Origin: Helianthus annuus
Taxonomy: Eukaryota > Streptophyta > Magnoliopsida > Asterales > Asteraceae
Direction of reading: 5' to 3'
Length of the DNA stretch: 64,000 nt
Assembly: GCF_002127325.2 (NCBI RefSeq)
Contig: NC_035438.2
Coordinates: 143,429,801 to 143,493,800 of the forward strand
A program made the position numbers and the translations under genes. Below the pieces are notes generated by a model. The model was not told where the DNA came from and searched no databases. It saw only the letters and a program-made list of their open reading frames with translations. Positions within the stretch are counted from its first letter, which is position 1. Every line of letters starts with the position of its first letter. Shown one piece after another: positions 21,922-32,741 of this stretch.

Positions 21922-23930
21922 TTAAACTTGTGAAATAACTCTTGATGAAAATGTGAAATGACAAGTATTTATGCTCTTTGATCGAATGAGCCGATCGAAC
22001 GGATAGGACACTGGTCGAACTGATGGAATGAGATGTTGTCTGTTTGGTTGGGATGAGATACTGTCCGAACGGTTTGAACGTTGTCCGATCGGATAAGCTA
22101 GCCGAACGGTTGAGCTAGCCGAACCAAGAATGTTAACTATTGCTAGCCGATCGAGTGGCTTTGCTGACCGATCGAGTTGGCCACTCGATCCAAATTCAAA
22201 TAAACAACTCGCTTGTTCGAACGGTTTATCAAGTGCTGTTCGATTCAACTGTTCTTGTTCGATTGAGAATCCTGCTAGCCGTTCCAAAACTTTACTTCTG
22301 TTCGAACGAGATTCTAATCGATCAAATGTTCTTGCTATTCGATCGGTTTGTTCAACTGAATCAACTCCTAGCCTATCAAAAGATGTTCTTTTCTGTTCGA
22401 TCGAACAGGATTTTGCTGCTGTTCGATCAAAGATTTTGCTAGTCGATTCAAACGCTGCTATTCGTTCCAAATAACAATATGCTGGCCGAACGAACAGAAT
22501 TTTCCTATCCGATCAAATGAATCCTAGTCGTTCGAGTAGCTGTTCGATGAAACGACTTTCTAGCCGATCGAACAGCTGTTCGATCGAGTTACCTACTCGA
22601 TTCACACAACCTTCTGTTCGATCGAGTAGAAATTTCTTGTTCGATTCAAGTCACTTCCTAGCCGATCGGTTGGCACTTGCTAGCCGATCGGTTGGCACTT
22701 TTGCTGTTCGTTCCAAGGATATGCAAGCCGATCAAGTGAATGCTAGCCGATTGAGTCGTCTATTCGATTGTGACAAGACTTTATGCTAGCAGTTTAGAAT
22801 TTCCTAGCCGATCGATTATACTAACCGAACAAAGACACTTCACAGCTTATCGCTACACGACAAAATTTTATCAATTTACACTAAGTGACAAAACTTAACC
22901 GTATGATTAGACCAAAATTGTTAAGTGGGTCGGTGACTCTTAAAGCTGTGATTGTGTTGAATGGGTAATAGGGGCGGTGACTTCAATTGTTATGATTGTA
23001 TATAAAGTGATAATGGGGCGGTGGATATTGATAACAGCACCAAACCTTGATTATGTATTAAAGACAATGGGGGCGGTGATTATTGTCTTGTTTCTCATGG
23101 AAATGGCGGTTCATTAATAAGGCCGACAATCACTTTTATTTAATCTGATAATCGTCACTTTTTGATCCCATGCATAAGTGAATGATGTGTAATGACTCGA
23201 TTAGCTTATTCGAACGGTGTGCAAGACATATGTCAGGGAACGAACAAGCCGACAATTGAAACGGTTAGCGCGCCGTTCGATTGAATAATGAGCCGACACT
23301 TCGCGCTGTTCGATTGAATAATGAGCCGACACTTCGCGCTGTTCGATTGAATAATGAGCCGACACTTCGCGCTGTTCGATTGAAATTTTTAGCCGATACT
23401 GCTGTTCGATTGGTTGAGTATAGAGGTGAGTCCTAGCCGTTCGGCTAGGTCAACAAGTCAATATTTTTTTTTAATGAATGGCAGTTGACTAAGCAATTAC
23501 AACAAGTGACGTGTGGTAAGTTCATTTGTTAACCGTTCGGCTAGAATGTTATCTTATCAAGTTACACCTGCTTATTTGCTGTTCGATTGGTTGACAAAGG
23601 CGGTGATTCCTAGCCGTTCGGCTAGGAATGCTAACCTATCAAAGATACACCTGCTGTTCGATTCAAAACAACTTTGCTAGCCGTTCGGTTAGCACTTTGC
23701 TAGCCGTTCGGTTAGGAATATTCCTGCTGTTCGATCCAAGTTCCTGTTCGAATGAAAATGTCTTGTTCGAGCGGTTAGCTTCTTGCTAGCCGTTCGAGTG
23801 GCCTAACCGAACGACTGGCTTGTTCGAACGAATTGAAATTTCCTATTCGATCGAGTGGCCTGTTCGAACGAGTGGCCTGTTCGATCGAACAAGAACTGAT
23901 GAACACTTCGACGAACGGTTTCAGCAAAAA
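21922..23930 (-). repeat. TR-GAG leader packed with CGATCG/CGAACG palindromic words
   Basis: Between PBS and gag about 2 kb is filled with short recurring words: GCCGATCG, GCCGTTCGG, GTTCGATCGA, GTTCGAACG, TCGATCGA. They occur several times per 100 bp in a degenerate pattern, densest at 21980-22830 and 23200-23930. Perfect palindromes include a 22-mer at 22565-22586 (11-base arm CGATCGAACAG), a 16-mer at 22393-22408 and a 14-mer at 23878-23891. The 182-codon minus frame at 21922-22470 only translates these words (FDRL, SIEQ) and is not a gene. A structured-RNA role such as dimerisation or packaging is inference. Confidence 0.8.
23270..23384. repeat. 33-bp tandem repeat x 3.5 in TR-GAG leader
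   Basis: Units at 23270-23302, 23303-23335 and 23336-23368 are followed by a partial copy to 23384. Each carries GCTGTTCGATTGAATAATGA followed by GCCGACACTTC. Copies 2 and 3 are identical and copy 1 has one change, indicating recent local expansion of the leader words. Confidence 0.9.
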
Positions 23931-24046
23931 GTTCACAAAAACGCAGATTTCTCCCAAACGGCTTGGAATTTTGACCTGAAAATTTGTAGGATTATAGATC
24001 AGATATATGCGCACAACATATCAAAATTTCAGCCAATTTGAACCGT

Positions 24047-24166
24047 AAAAACCCGTTCAAATTTGTAAAATTCATAGAAAAACGTGAAGAACAAGAAAGT
24101 TAAGAAGAAAACCCGTTCAAATTTGTAAAATTCATAGAAAAACGTGAAGAACAAGAAAGTTAAGAA
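24047..24166. repeat. 60-bp perfect tandem duplication in TR-GAG leader
   Basis: The units 24047-24106 and 24107-24166 read the same. They begin AAAAACCCGTTCAAATTTG and contain AACGTGAAGAACAAGAAAG. The duplication lies about 100 bp after the PBS in element sense. Confidence 0.9.
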
Positions 24167-24252
24167 GAATTTGACAAATCTGGAGGTTTTTGGCTCTGAA
24201 TCTGCTCAAAACTTGTACGAATCTGTGAGTTTGATCTTCGCAACCGAGCACC

Positions 24253-24265
24253 TGCTCTGATACCA
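24253..24265 (-). other. Primer binding site of TR-GAG (tRNA-iMet)
   Basis: The plus strand TGCTCTGATACCA is TGGTATCAGAGCA on the minus strand, two bases from the 5' LTR. Confidence 0.85.
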
Positions 24266-24267
24266 CT

Positions 24268-24660
24268 TGTTAGGTCCGGTTTCGATACCGATTCGATTGC
24301 GTAACGACACGTTCGACGTGCGGAATCCGTGAACGTGCGTGACCGAACACACGAGATCGTACGAATGACGTGATTCTATTGATAATCGGACAAGTACAAG
24401 CTCCGAGAATCACGTTTTGCCACTTTCTCTCTCTAGTTTCTCTCTCTAAGCACCTAGCTTCTCCAAGCTCTAATGTGGCAAAAGTTCTCAACTCTAAACC
24501 TAAGGCTCCTATTTATAGGCACAAGGTTATAAGAGATTCCCTCTTATTTACAAGTTTGCCACCTTGCCTATTTCTTACAAATTACAATATAAAGCCTATT
24601 TTACTACAGTTTCAGCTACGGTTCTGATTGACGCAGGCGATAGACATCACTGCACTAACA
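24268..24660 (-). repeat. TR-GAG 5' LTR (393 bp)
   Basis: Direct repeat of 17071-17463 with no difference found by eye. The TATA box is at 24510-24517 (minus). The outer flank is the target copy TGTAT at 24661-24665. Confidence 0.93.
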
Positions 24661-24665
24661 TGTAT

Positions 24666-26599
24666 AGGTATCCTTCACAACCGAGGATAGTAGTATGTAT
24701 AAGTATCCTTCACGACCGAGGATAGTAGTAATTATATGTGTACGTAGATTGCACGTATGTGTCCTGCACAACCGAGGACGATGGTATGGTAGTCTAGTAA
24801 TAGTATCAGTATGAATCTATTCAACCTTATTCCTTTAAAACCCATTCCCAAGCCCCGGGAATCCCATGCCTTAGTAAGAGTGTGAACTCACCTTGGTTTG
24901 CTCGGTATGCTAGGTTATGCACTCACAAGTAATCAGTCAAGTCCTATTGTGTGCACATGTAATCAATCAGTTCATGTTCGTAATGATACACTTGCCATTT
25001 GTGTCATGAAGTGTGTTTAAACAATCATCAAATCAAATATCGCACCACTTATGCTTGATATGATTTACAGGCAGTTAATATATTTCATACAGTCAACGCA
25101 CTTAACGGAGTTCGTACACTAGAATGCTACGTATATTAATACTATCTCATTAACCATTGCAATAGATTGTGAATAGCCGACAATCATACACTTTCCATAT
25201 ATTGATTTGACTAACTGTAACATGATCAGATCACATGGGTTGGATCATACTTTATTCAAGTGAATTCAGACTATTAGTTAACAATCAGTATACAATCAAT
25301 GGTAACACTTATATTTTAAATCAACAAAAGTCGGACCGGTTAGGATCAATAAAAGTCAGACCCTACTCCTTTACCATAAAAGTTCGGACATTGTTTGATG
25401 CCTTGATACAAACTCGGACCAAGATACTTCATATGATGAAACTGACTAAAGCTGTGGGGGGGTTAAACTCGGGCTTGGTGCAAAAGTCGGACCCTTGAAA
25501 CATCATATATAGTTCAGTCCTTTTTATTTTCATCAAAGCCGGTCCCTTAATTAATCATTGAAATACATGTAATACATGGAAAGAGGTCTAATTAGTTAAG
25601 TAATTGTCGGCCACTACAAATCACCGCAAGAGGTGATTGGACCACTAACAGCCGCCCAACACTTTATTTGATTCAAAACTGAATTACAAGCACGTATTCA
25701 TATGATCACTAAAGACAATAATAGCCGCCCAACACTTTAGTTATCTCACACATGATTGGACCGAATCAATGAATATTCTGCAAGTTGATCACGTGAAACA
25801 TGGCACACACATATAAGTATATTATGGAGGAATGTTGTAGCCGATGCCATTGGACCAAACAATGCACAACCTAAGCTTCTCATTTAATAATCATGAAATA
25901 CCTATTAACCATTCCTTTTATTAACCACATGGCCGTCATTTACATTCAGTAGGTGATTTTATGGGATCACATGGCTGCCGCCTAGAGCATTCAATCATAT
26001 CGCAACATTACTTAAATTTCTATTGGACCTCTATCACAAGTAGCCACATATAGCCTATAGCATGCACTTTCAAAGCACATAACATATTGATCGGATATTC
26101 ATATGCAAGACATGTAATTGTTTATCAAAAATCATGCTCAAAATAAACAAAAGTATACTAACCGAGACAGAAAGAACGATTGATCACTAGAGGAAACTTG
26201 GAGGAATCGCTATTGCCGTCACTCGGAGAATGAGACTCTAGGGTTTACTGATTAGAATTCTTATCGCAAAAAGGTTAATATCTTGCTTGCTCCTGGGCCG
26301 AAGCCCATTTCTGTTTCCGATGGCTTCAAAATGGACGAAAACACATGATGTGTTTTCGGTCATGGAGTGTTTTCGTGTGTGAGGTATTTGGTTGGGGTGA
26401 TTTCGGCCAAAAATTCCATCTTTTTATTAAGTTACTAACATTATAATCGTACCCACATATATCAGTTAACGTATTTGCATTGCACATCAAATATACATAT
26501 AATGCCACACAATATTGCACATCAATTATAGAAACACACATTTTGCAAATAAGTATTGAATTAAGTCGGATAGGGACCTTGAAAACTCGGGTTGTCACA
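24666..26599 (-). repeat. Element A 5' LTR, second part
   Basis: Resumes the LTR of A within the minisatellite and matches about 9870-11826. It differs by the 19-bp deletion after 25029 and a few substitutions. It ends GGGTTGTCACA, followed by the target copy ATGAT at 26600-26604. Confidence 0.9.
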
Positions 26600-26604
26600 A
26601 TGAT

Positions 26605-28764
26605 TTAGGAATGCCTTAGAGCTTTAGTAGGACCAAGTTACCTATAAGTATAACTCTCTGTGATTATACAACTTGGTTCATTAGTTATCCGATTCATATG
26701 CATGTTTCCGTTAAATGCTTAAATGTTGACTATTATGCCCTTTTCACCTTAAAATGTGATTTTTGAAAAAGTGAAGAATAGAAACCTTCACTACTGATTC
26801 ATAAACTTGTCCCTAAAATTTGACATCAGTTTGTGGTCTAGATTAGGAGTTATGCTCATTAGCGTAAATGAGAAGCTTTTTAGTAATTAGCATATAGCCT
26901 ATCTAAACCCAAAGTTTTATATCAAACTTTTTACCCACTGATGAAATATAATATTTTGGGATTTTTGAAGATTTTTAATTATTTTTAGGCTGAGCATAAC
27001 ATAGGGTTCTAAGGTTGATTCGGTGATTGTCGGTTTTGCCCTTTTGGCTATAAAATGAGTTTTACAAATCCTTTTGATCCCAAACCTTTTTCTACTGATC
27101 TAATATGATAAATAGAATATTTTGAGCCTTCTGGAATAATAAAAATATCAGCTTTTCTTTGAAAACCCGGAAATGGCTCCAAATCGTCTTTTTAAGCGTT
27201 TTTAATGCATAGTATGTACTAAAATCATTTTATAAATACAAGGTTTGATACCTACTGATATTTTTAGTAAATATTTGTATTTTAACAGTAAGCAAAAGTT
27301 TTAAACTCAGATTTCTAGTTTTGACCTTTTTAGCCTATGTGAAATTACCAAAATACCCCTAAGGTGCATAGTTTAGTTATAAATGATAAATTTCACATAT
27401 ATGTATTACCCTACTGTCATAACTTATTAAATTAAGTATTTTTATTGATTATATCAGACTTGTAACTCAGTTTGATATTTAAACTCTTTTATAACCTTTA
27501 AAATGACCAAAATGCCCTTACGAGAAATAGTTTGAGTTTAAATTCAATTTGGGCATAATAGAAGATATCTTACTGATGTCACAACATATTTAAGGCATAT
27601 TAACTTAGGAAACTTGTATATGACTCATTTGGTTACCCGTTACGCACTTTTCGCGTTCGGATCGGCTTATGTAACTAGTTTGCATATATTAGCCGAAACG
27701 GGTCAAACCATATCGCTTTTGTCTCAAAATCTAAATGTGTTTAAGTTACCCATATTAAACAAGCATACAAGCTTGTCGGGTCAAAACCACATTCTAAACC
27801 GGTCTTCGCTTTATCATGCGTTTGAACCGTGTCTTCCTTTTGAAAACTAACCGGTCTAAGTCTAAGCTTAATTAAAGACCCGTTAGGATTCTAATAGGTT
27901 ATTAAAAACCTTTGTTCCAGATTAGGAGCCCAGTAAAAGCAACATGCACTTGCTGTATTTGATTTATACTTTGATTTATACGGGCTTGGGATACGGTACT
28001 ATAAAAGTACCGCTTGGTCGGGTGTGTGTAGTCATTTAAATCGGATTGTGATTAATGTATTTGCATGACCCATTTAATATGTATTATTTGGTGTATGGCC
28101 TTTGGGGGTTAAATGACCATGTCCCGGATATCCTTGGCATCATTCAAAGAAATGGCCACGACCTAAGCACGGGGTGTAGGCGTACACCTGACAGCTGCAT
28201 ATGTAAAAAACTGCTAGTCCACTTAAAGGAATCAGCCTTGTGGGTATTATACATGTGGCGTGTCAGTTAATCTAGCCCGGCCCTACAAACCGGCCCTGAT
28301 GGACGACAAATAAGTAAAACTGTATACAAGATTATTTTTCAATAATTCTCCTGAGTTATAAAAGATATTCTTTTGCCGAAGTGCATTCAAATTAATTTTC
28401 AAACTCTTTTCAAAATGAGCCAGTTAAGTTGTATTTACCAGTGTAAACTGACGTATTTTCCAAAAAGGCTAAGTGCAGGTACTATACGTAATAGGCTGGC
28501 TACTCCAGGCATCAATAATCAAGTCTCGCAAGCTCTAGATGTCAAAGTCTGTTGAACAGTTTTCCTTTTTATTCGATCCGCCTGTGGATCCGTTTCGACT
28601 TTTTTGTGATACTTAATATTACAATTTATTCAGTTGAAATAAATCTATCTTTTGCTTCCGCTGTGCATTTATAATTTGTGTTGTTTGACTATGATGATAT
28701 CAACTACGTCGCGATACTCCCTACCGGGCCCACAGGAAATATGTGGAAATATCGGGGTGTGAAA
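26605..28764 (+). repeat. Solo LTR S1, second part
   Basis: Continuation of S1 after element A. It corresponds, in reverse, to about 45898-48060 of S2: shared phrases include the GGATATCCTTGGCAT region and CTGACGTATTTTCC. No coding region is seen; the short frames at 27614, 28055 and 28373 are chance. It ends at 28764, next to the target copy ATTTT. Confidence 0.88.
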
Positions 28765-28769
28765 ATTTT

Positions 28770-29049
28770 GTAAACTTACATTTAGGTCCCTCAACTTTAA
28801 AGATTTAATAAATTTGTTAGTCTAACTTTGTTTAAGTTAAAATAAAAAGAATAAAAAAATATTTAATTGTAAAAATTAATTAAATTATTTAACTAAAAAT
28901 ATAAATAATTAAATAACCTATTTAATTAGATTAAAGAATAAATCTTCAATGATTATTTATTTTGCGAAAAAGAATTCTGTTGGTTCAAGGTTAGGATTCG
29001 AATCTCAAAACGGGTCAGATTTCGGAAATCCATTTTGACGGATGTTACA
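28770..29049 (-). repeat. LARD 5' LTR, second part
   Basis: Matches 2268-2547 almost exactly (starting TAAACTTACATTTAGGTCCC, ending TTGACGGATGTTACA). It closes the LARD at 29049. Confidence 0.9.
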
Positions 29050-29054
29050 TGACC

Positions 29055-29412
29055 GAGGGTTTATTCGGATCACTGCCCTCTCGTGCTGATTTGTTTGAAC
29101 AAAAACTTTGGGCCTAAGCCGTTTAGCTTTTTTAATTCTTGGTTGATAGAAAAGATTTTGATGAGGTAATAAAGAAGGCGACGGATAATTTCATTGGTGT
29201 CGGAGAAACGGATGTTCGGTTAATGGAAAAATTTTAAAAAGATTAGGGAGGATATTAAAATATGGAAAAGAGGTTTTATATAAGGAAGGGGAGAAGGAGA
29301 GGGCCCTTAAGGAGGATCTTGAAAAAATGGTCGAGTTGTCGGAAGCTAGGGATCTATCTGAAGAGGAAGAGTAGATTAAAGAGGAATGTATAAAAGATTT
29401 AAAGGAGTTGGA
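29055..29412 (+). pseudogene. LINE fragment 2, endonuclease end to pre-RT linker
   Basis: Immediately after the LARD the LINE reading resumes with SDHCPLV, the conserved last motif of the endonuclease, then FGPKPFSFFNSWL. A Glu/Lys-rich linker follows (RLMEK, GERERALKEDLEKM). There are several stops and shifts. It is cut at 29412 by solo LTR S3, whose target duplication TTGGA spans 29408-29412. Confidence 0.8.
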
Positions 29413-30249
29413 TGTGACACCCATGTCACTTCAACCATCAAACAAATGCCAAACCAATGAAATATTGTATTTCATACTTGGGATTTGTAAAAATATGTGT
29501 ATCGTTTGCACATATCAATTCTTGTTCGATTTCAAGCTTTAAATCGCTTTCTGGAAGGTTAAACGCGCACTGATGCATAAATATAACCAGTTTAATGTAA
29601 CAAACTCTATGGAATAGTGAAATAGGCTTAACATACCTTAAATAACCTTTACATAACTTAGAAATAAGTTTTGAATGGTTTGGTGTGTTGAAATCAAGTT
29701 TATTCGATTGTAGGGACTAATTGTGTCAAACTACGAAACTACACCGATTTGTATAGTAACGAACATTCCAGAACTTGATCATAAGTTAAATATGCCCTAA
29801 ATATCCTTTGCATAACTTATAAATAGGCTTTGAGGTGTTTGGTATGCAAAAATAAACTTTATTGATCAATAAGGACTAAAAGCGTCAAAAAGTGCACAAG
29901 TTTGCATTTTCGTGCATATCTTACGTTCTGAATATATCCAGACATCCAAAAATTTTTGTAAGCATTAAAATATATTATTTTAGTGTTTGGCATGATAAAA
30001 TTTCATTCGTCGCTTAATTTGGATCATTTTTGCGTTCGTTACGACTTCCGTCATAATTAAGCGAATAACGCGATCGTACGACCAAACGAACCGACATCCG
30101 AGATATTTAGCATGTTTTGAGTTCCATGTACTTTAACTTCATTTTAGAGCCTTGAAATGAGGTTAACGGGGCTTAAACATGCCAAAAATACACCAAAACA
30201 CATGAATCTGAAGTACAGGGACCAAAACTGCAATTCTGGGAAAGTATGC

Positions 30250-30300
30250 TAGGCGGCCCGTGTAAGACTACCTTAACTCTTACGCGGCCCGCGTGAGAGG
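30250..30300 (+). promoter_or_regulatory. GC-rich dyad upstream of S3 TATA box
   Basis: GGCGGCCCGTGTAAG and CTTACGCGGCCCGCG surround a short spacer. The CTTACGCGG / CCCGTGTAAG parts are imperfect complements. It lies about 200 bp before TATAAATA, a placement also seen in S1. Function is inferred. Confidence 0.45.
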
Positions 30301-30491
30301 CCCAGTTCAGCAGAAAGCTGTTAACAACCTGTTTCTAGCTGTTGCACCTGGTTTTACCTCTTGCAAATTGTATTTTGGACACCATGGGCTCATTCTAGGG
30401 GCTCTAATGGTATTACAAAACAAGGGGCACACATGGAGGCTAGGATCAAAGCTCGTTTCCCGATAAACGATCCTAACGGTTCTAGTTTTCG

Positions 30492-30499
30492 TATAAATA
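30492..30499 (+). promoter_or_regulatory. TATA box of S3
   Basis: TATAAATA in the context TTTCGTATAAATACCCCCC, about 1.08 kb into the LTR. Confidence 0.65.
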
Positions 30500-30869
30500 C
30501 CCCCCACCTCTTCCTTGCAAACCCACTTGATTTCCTGAGATTTCTCTAAGTTGGGGTGCTAAATCACTTCATACGTGAGCATACTTGGGAAATCAAAGCT
30601 TGCGGGGACCTTCTGTAAGTATTCTTTCGTTCTTTTCATTCGTTTTTATCGTTAAAGTCAAACTGCGTTTGACTTTCTACTTTGACCAGTTTATGGTCAA
30701 TGCGAAGTTCGTTTGAACTTCATAACGTGAGCGTAATTACGATGGTTATAGTCCCTAGTGACTATACCTACTGATTACCACGTTATCTAGGCTCAGTGAC
30801 GAGTCGTAGTTTCGGCCAAAATGCGTATTTACGTGTATTTTGTAACCAAACTACTCTAGGATATCAAAA

Positions 30870-30955
30870 CCGTTTGTTTTGATATCAAAACCTATTTTCT
30901 AACTTAACTAAACCGTTTGTTTTGATATCAAAACCTATTTTCTAACTTAACTAAA
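30870..30955. repeat. 43-bp tandem duplication with 14-bp palindrome
   Basis: The units 30870-30912 and 30913-30955 are identical. Each contains the perfect palindrome TTTTGATATCAAAA. Confidence 0.88.
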
Positions 30956-31849
30956 CACCCGCTTAGACTTTCGAGCAAGACCCGTTTGGTCGATCATTAG
31001 GATCCGACCAAACACTTTAGGTGACCATAGTTGTATAGGGAATAACCTTCCGAGGTTATACCTTACGGCCACTTCGTTTAGTTAGTCGTATGATAGGTAG
31101 TCTATATGCCTTAGGAAAATTACCAAAATACCCTTTTCATGCATAATTGATATTTAAGCATATGTAACCCAAACTTTTGTCATTTAAATGATTATGCAAC
31201 ATAATTAAACATGTTAGGGCATATGATACTTGTCGTAGGACTAGTTAGGCGGTCCGAACGCGTTTTACGTGAACGACGCGTTAAAGTAGCGTAACTACTA
31301 TATGGGTCGTAATGGGTCGTAAGCACATAGGATAGATTTCCTTTTAGTATGTCGATCTTCCGATTTAGGTCCGGTTATTTATGTAGTTACCTATATAGGT
31401 GTCGTTTGATTTCCGGGACTCCTCTAGCTTGCTTGGTAGTTGTTCAAGACTTCTAAGCACTCTCAAGTGAGTACATAGTCCCCTCTTTTACTGTTTTCAA
31501 ATATTTTGGGGTGAAGCATGTGTACCTATCTGTTATTTTCATGATTTCAAAGTATAATTGCTTATACATGTTAATACTTATCTTTTGACAAACTGAATGA
31601 TTATCTACGGTTTAAACACTGATTTTTCAAAGATTATAAAATTAATTGTTGAAATAGTACTTATTTTGTTCACCAGACCGGTTGGTAGTATGATATAGCG
31701 CTATAGGATTTGACACCCCATTCCTATTGTCATGGAATGTCTGAAACCAATTTATTTCTCCATCCAAATAGGGATTGCCTTCGTGGTATTCCTATAGTCT
31801 CAAAGGTGTAGTTTGATGCACTAGGTCTGAATGAATTCTTAAATTAAAC

Positions 31850-32220
31850 TTTTATTGTATATTTTGATATACTCCCAAAAGTATAGTTTGATATACTCTC
31901 ATGTGCGGTATTGTACAAAACCAACATATTTTTTGTTAAAACCCAAAGCATATTTTGATATGTTATTTAAAAAAGAATCTAAAGCATATTTTGAAATGTT
32001 ATTTATAAAATCCAAAGCATATTTTGATATGTTATAAACCAAAGTATACTTTTGATATACTACTGAAAACTATTATTTTGACAACTAAAGTATATTTAAT
32101 ATACTATCTGTTGACTATTTTGGAACTAAAATATATTTTAATATATTAATTATTCGACTTTCTTAAAAAAAAACTAAGGTATATTTCCAAATATACTATG
32201 AACCTTTTTATCAAAATATT
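31850..32220. repeat. Decayed tandem repeat, (A)GTATATTTTGATATA words
   Basis: Eight or more variants of AAAGCATATTTTGATATGTT and AAAGTATA(C/T)TTTGATATAC occur at 30-50 bp spacing. Each is an imperfect inverted repeat. Boundaries are approximate. Confidence 0.7.
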
Positions 32221-32228
32221 GTTTTTCA

Positions 32229-32232
<4 letters not shown>

Positions 32233-32279
<47 letters not shown>
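32233..32279. repeat. (AT)n microsatellite
   Basis: An uninterrupted AT dinucleotide run of about 47 bp within S3. Confidence 0.95.
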
Positions 32280-32283
<4 letters not shown>

Positions 32284-32741
32284 CATTTTTACCTAATTAT
32301 TTATTTATACATCTTTCTTTATTATCATCTGTTTTCTTATCGATTTTTATAGGATTTACAAAACAAAAACATTTTACAAGGATCATGGCTACTTTTATTA
32401 AACATTTTCTTCAAACTTTTAAGTCATGAATCCTAATTACAATAAAACCTATGTATCTCACAGGCATTTTTATGCTAACGTACCTATTTTTACACATGTT
32501 TCAGGTGCTGCTTTATGATGATTGTTGATACATGCTACACTTAGGATGGACTCGTGCCATAGCGACTTTAAAACTTGAAAGACATTATTTGTATTTACTT
32601 GATTTGTAATAAAACGATGAGCTCAATGATTCAATAAAACAAAATTTTGATCCATGGTTGTGAAACAATGATTCTGTTACAACACTCCCCGACGTTTCCG
32701 CCACGTCTTGTTGTTTTACGTGGTCGGGGTGTGACATTGGA

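Larger units (their letters stand above)
17071..24660 (-). mobile_element. Gag-only non-autonomous LTR element, TR-GAG (level 4)
   Basis: This complete 7590-bp element has 393-bp LTRs at 17071-17463 and 24268-24660, ends TGTTAG...CTAACA, and the target duplication TGTAT. On the minus strand it has PBS, a leader of about 2.4 kb, a single long gag ORF, about 2 kb of non-coding sequence with several purine tracts, and the 3' LTR. No protease, integrase, RT or RNase H motif is present. Terminal-repeat elements with only gag (TR-GAG) are known in plants and are thought to use enzymes of related autonomous elements. LTR style, UBN2-like gag fold and two zinc knuckles point to a Ty1/copia relative. 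The LTRs look identical by eye, so this is the youngest insertion in the window and possibly still mobile. Confidence 0.9.
9213..26599 (-). mobile_element. Tekay-type Ty3/gypsy element A (level 3)
   Basis: The LTRs are 9213-11826 (2614 bp) and 16410-17070 plus 24666-26599 (2595 bp, differing mainly by a 19-bp deletion). The target duplication is ATGAT (9208-9212, 26600-26604). The internal region, 11827-16409, reads on the minus strand: PBS, gag, RT, RNase H, integrase, chromodomain, PPT. This order and the C-terminal chromodomain define chromoviruses, and the sequence style is Tekay/Del. The LTRs are nearly identical, so insertion was recent. Even so, gag and pol carry frameshifts and stops, and the protease segment appears deleted, so the copy cannot be autonomous. 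The 5' LTR holds the TR-GAG element. Confidence 0.92.
7814..28764 (+). mobile_element. Solo LTR S1 (level 2), split by element A
   Basis: S1 consists of 7814-9212 plus 26605-28764, together about 3.56 kb. The left end is TGTAACACCTCGAAAA. The right end is ATCGGGGTGTGAAA, with the expected final CA mutated to AA. The target duplication is ATTTT (7809-7813 and 28765-28769). There is no PBS, PPT or coding region, so this is one LTR left after LTR-LTR recombination. The family is recognised because 45898-49436 (S2) has the same ends in reverse and the same length (3539 bp). The interrupting segment 9213-26599 is Tekay element A. A TATA box and a GC-rich inverted repeat mark its promoter. Confidence 0.88.
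198..29049 (-). mobile_element. LARD-like non-coding LTR retrotransposon (level 1 of nest)
   Basis: Two long direct repeats (198-2547, and 5736-7813 plus 28770-29049) bound an internal region of about 3.2 kb with no retroviral coding motif. The ends are TGTCACACCCC...GATGTTACA on the plus strand. The flanking 5-mers are TTACC (193-197) and TGACC (29050-29054), one mismatch apart. A primer site for initiator tRNA-Met (reverse strand, 5720-5733) beside the right LTR sets the orientation as minus. Large, gag-pol-less LTR elements are called LARDs and need a helper. The last bases of its LTR (CCGATG...CATCGGTTGGGGTGTGACA in element sense) and the sequence after the PBS resemble elements B and C. 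Everything from 7814 to 28764 is a later insertion into its 5' LTR. Confidence 0.85.
29413..32736 (+). mobile_element. Solo LTR S3 (3324 bp)
   Basis: The ends are TGTGACACCC and GGTCGGGGTGTGACA, with a perfect duplication TTGGA (29408-29412 and 32737-32741) inside LINE sequence. There is no PBS, PPT or pol. A TATAAATA box (30492-30499), AATAAA motifs near 32609 and 32633, and TG...CA ends identify an LTR. The GTTTCCGCCACGTC phrase near its end resembles the terminal hairpin of the B, C and LARD LTRs, suggesting a related Ty3/gypsy family. It contains a 43-bp duplication, a decayed TATATTTTGATATA repeat and an AT microsatellite. Confidence 0.9.

Noticed and set aside
21922..22470. 182-residue minus ORF with repeated FDRL and SIEQ
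   Set aside because: The peptide only reflects the CGATCG word field upstream of the real gag. It overlaps plus-strand frames of the same origin and has no domain.
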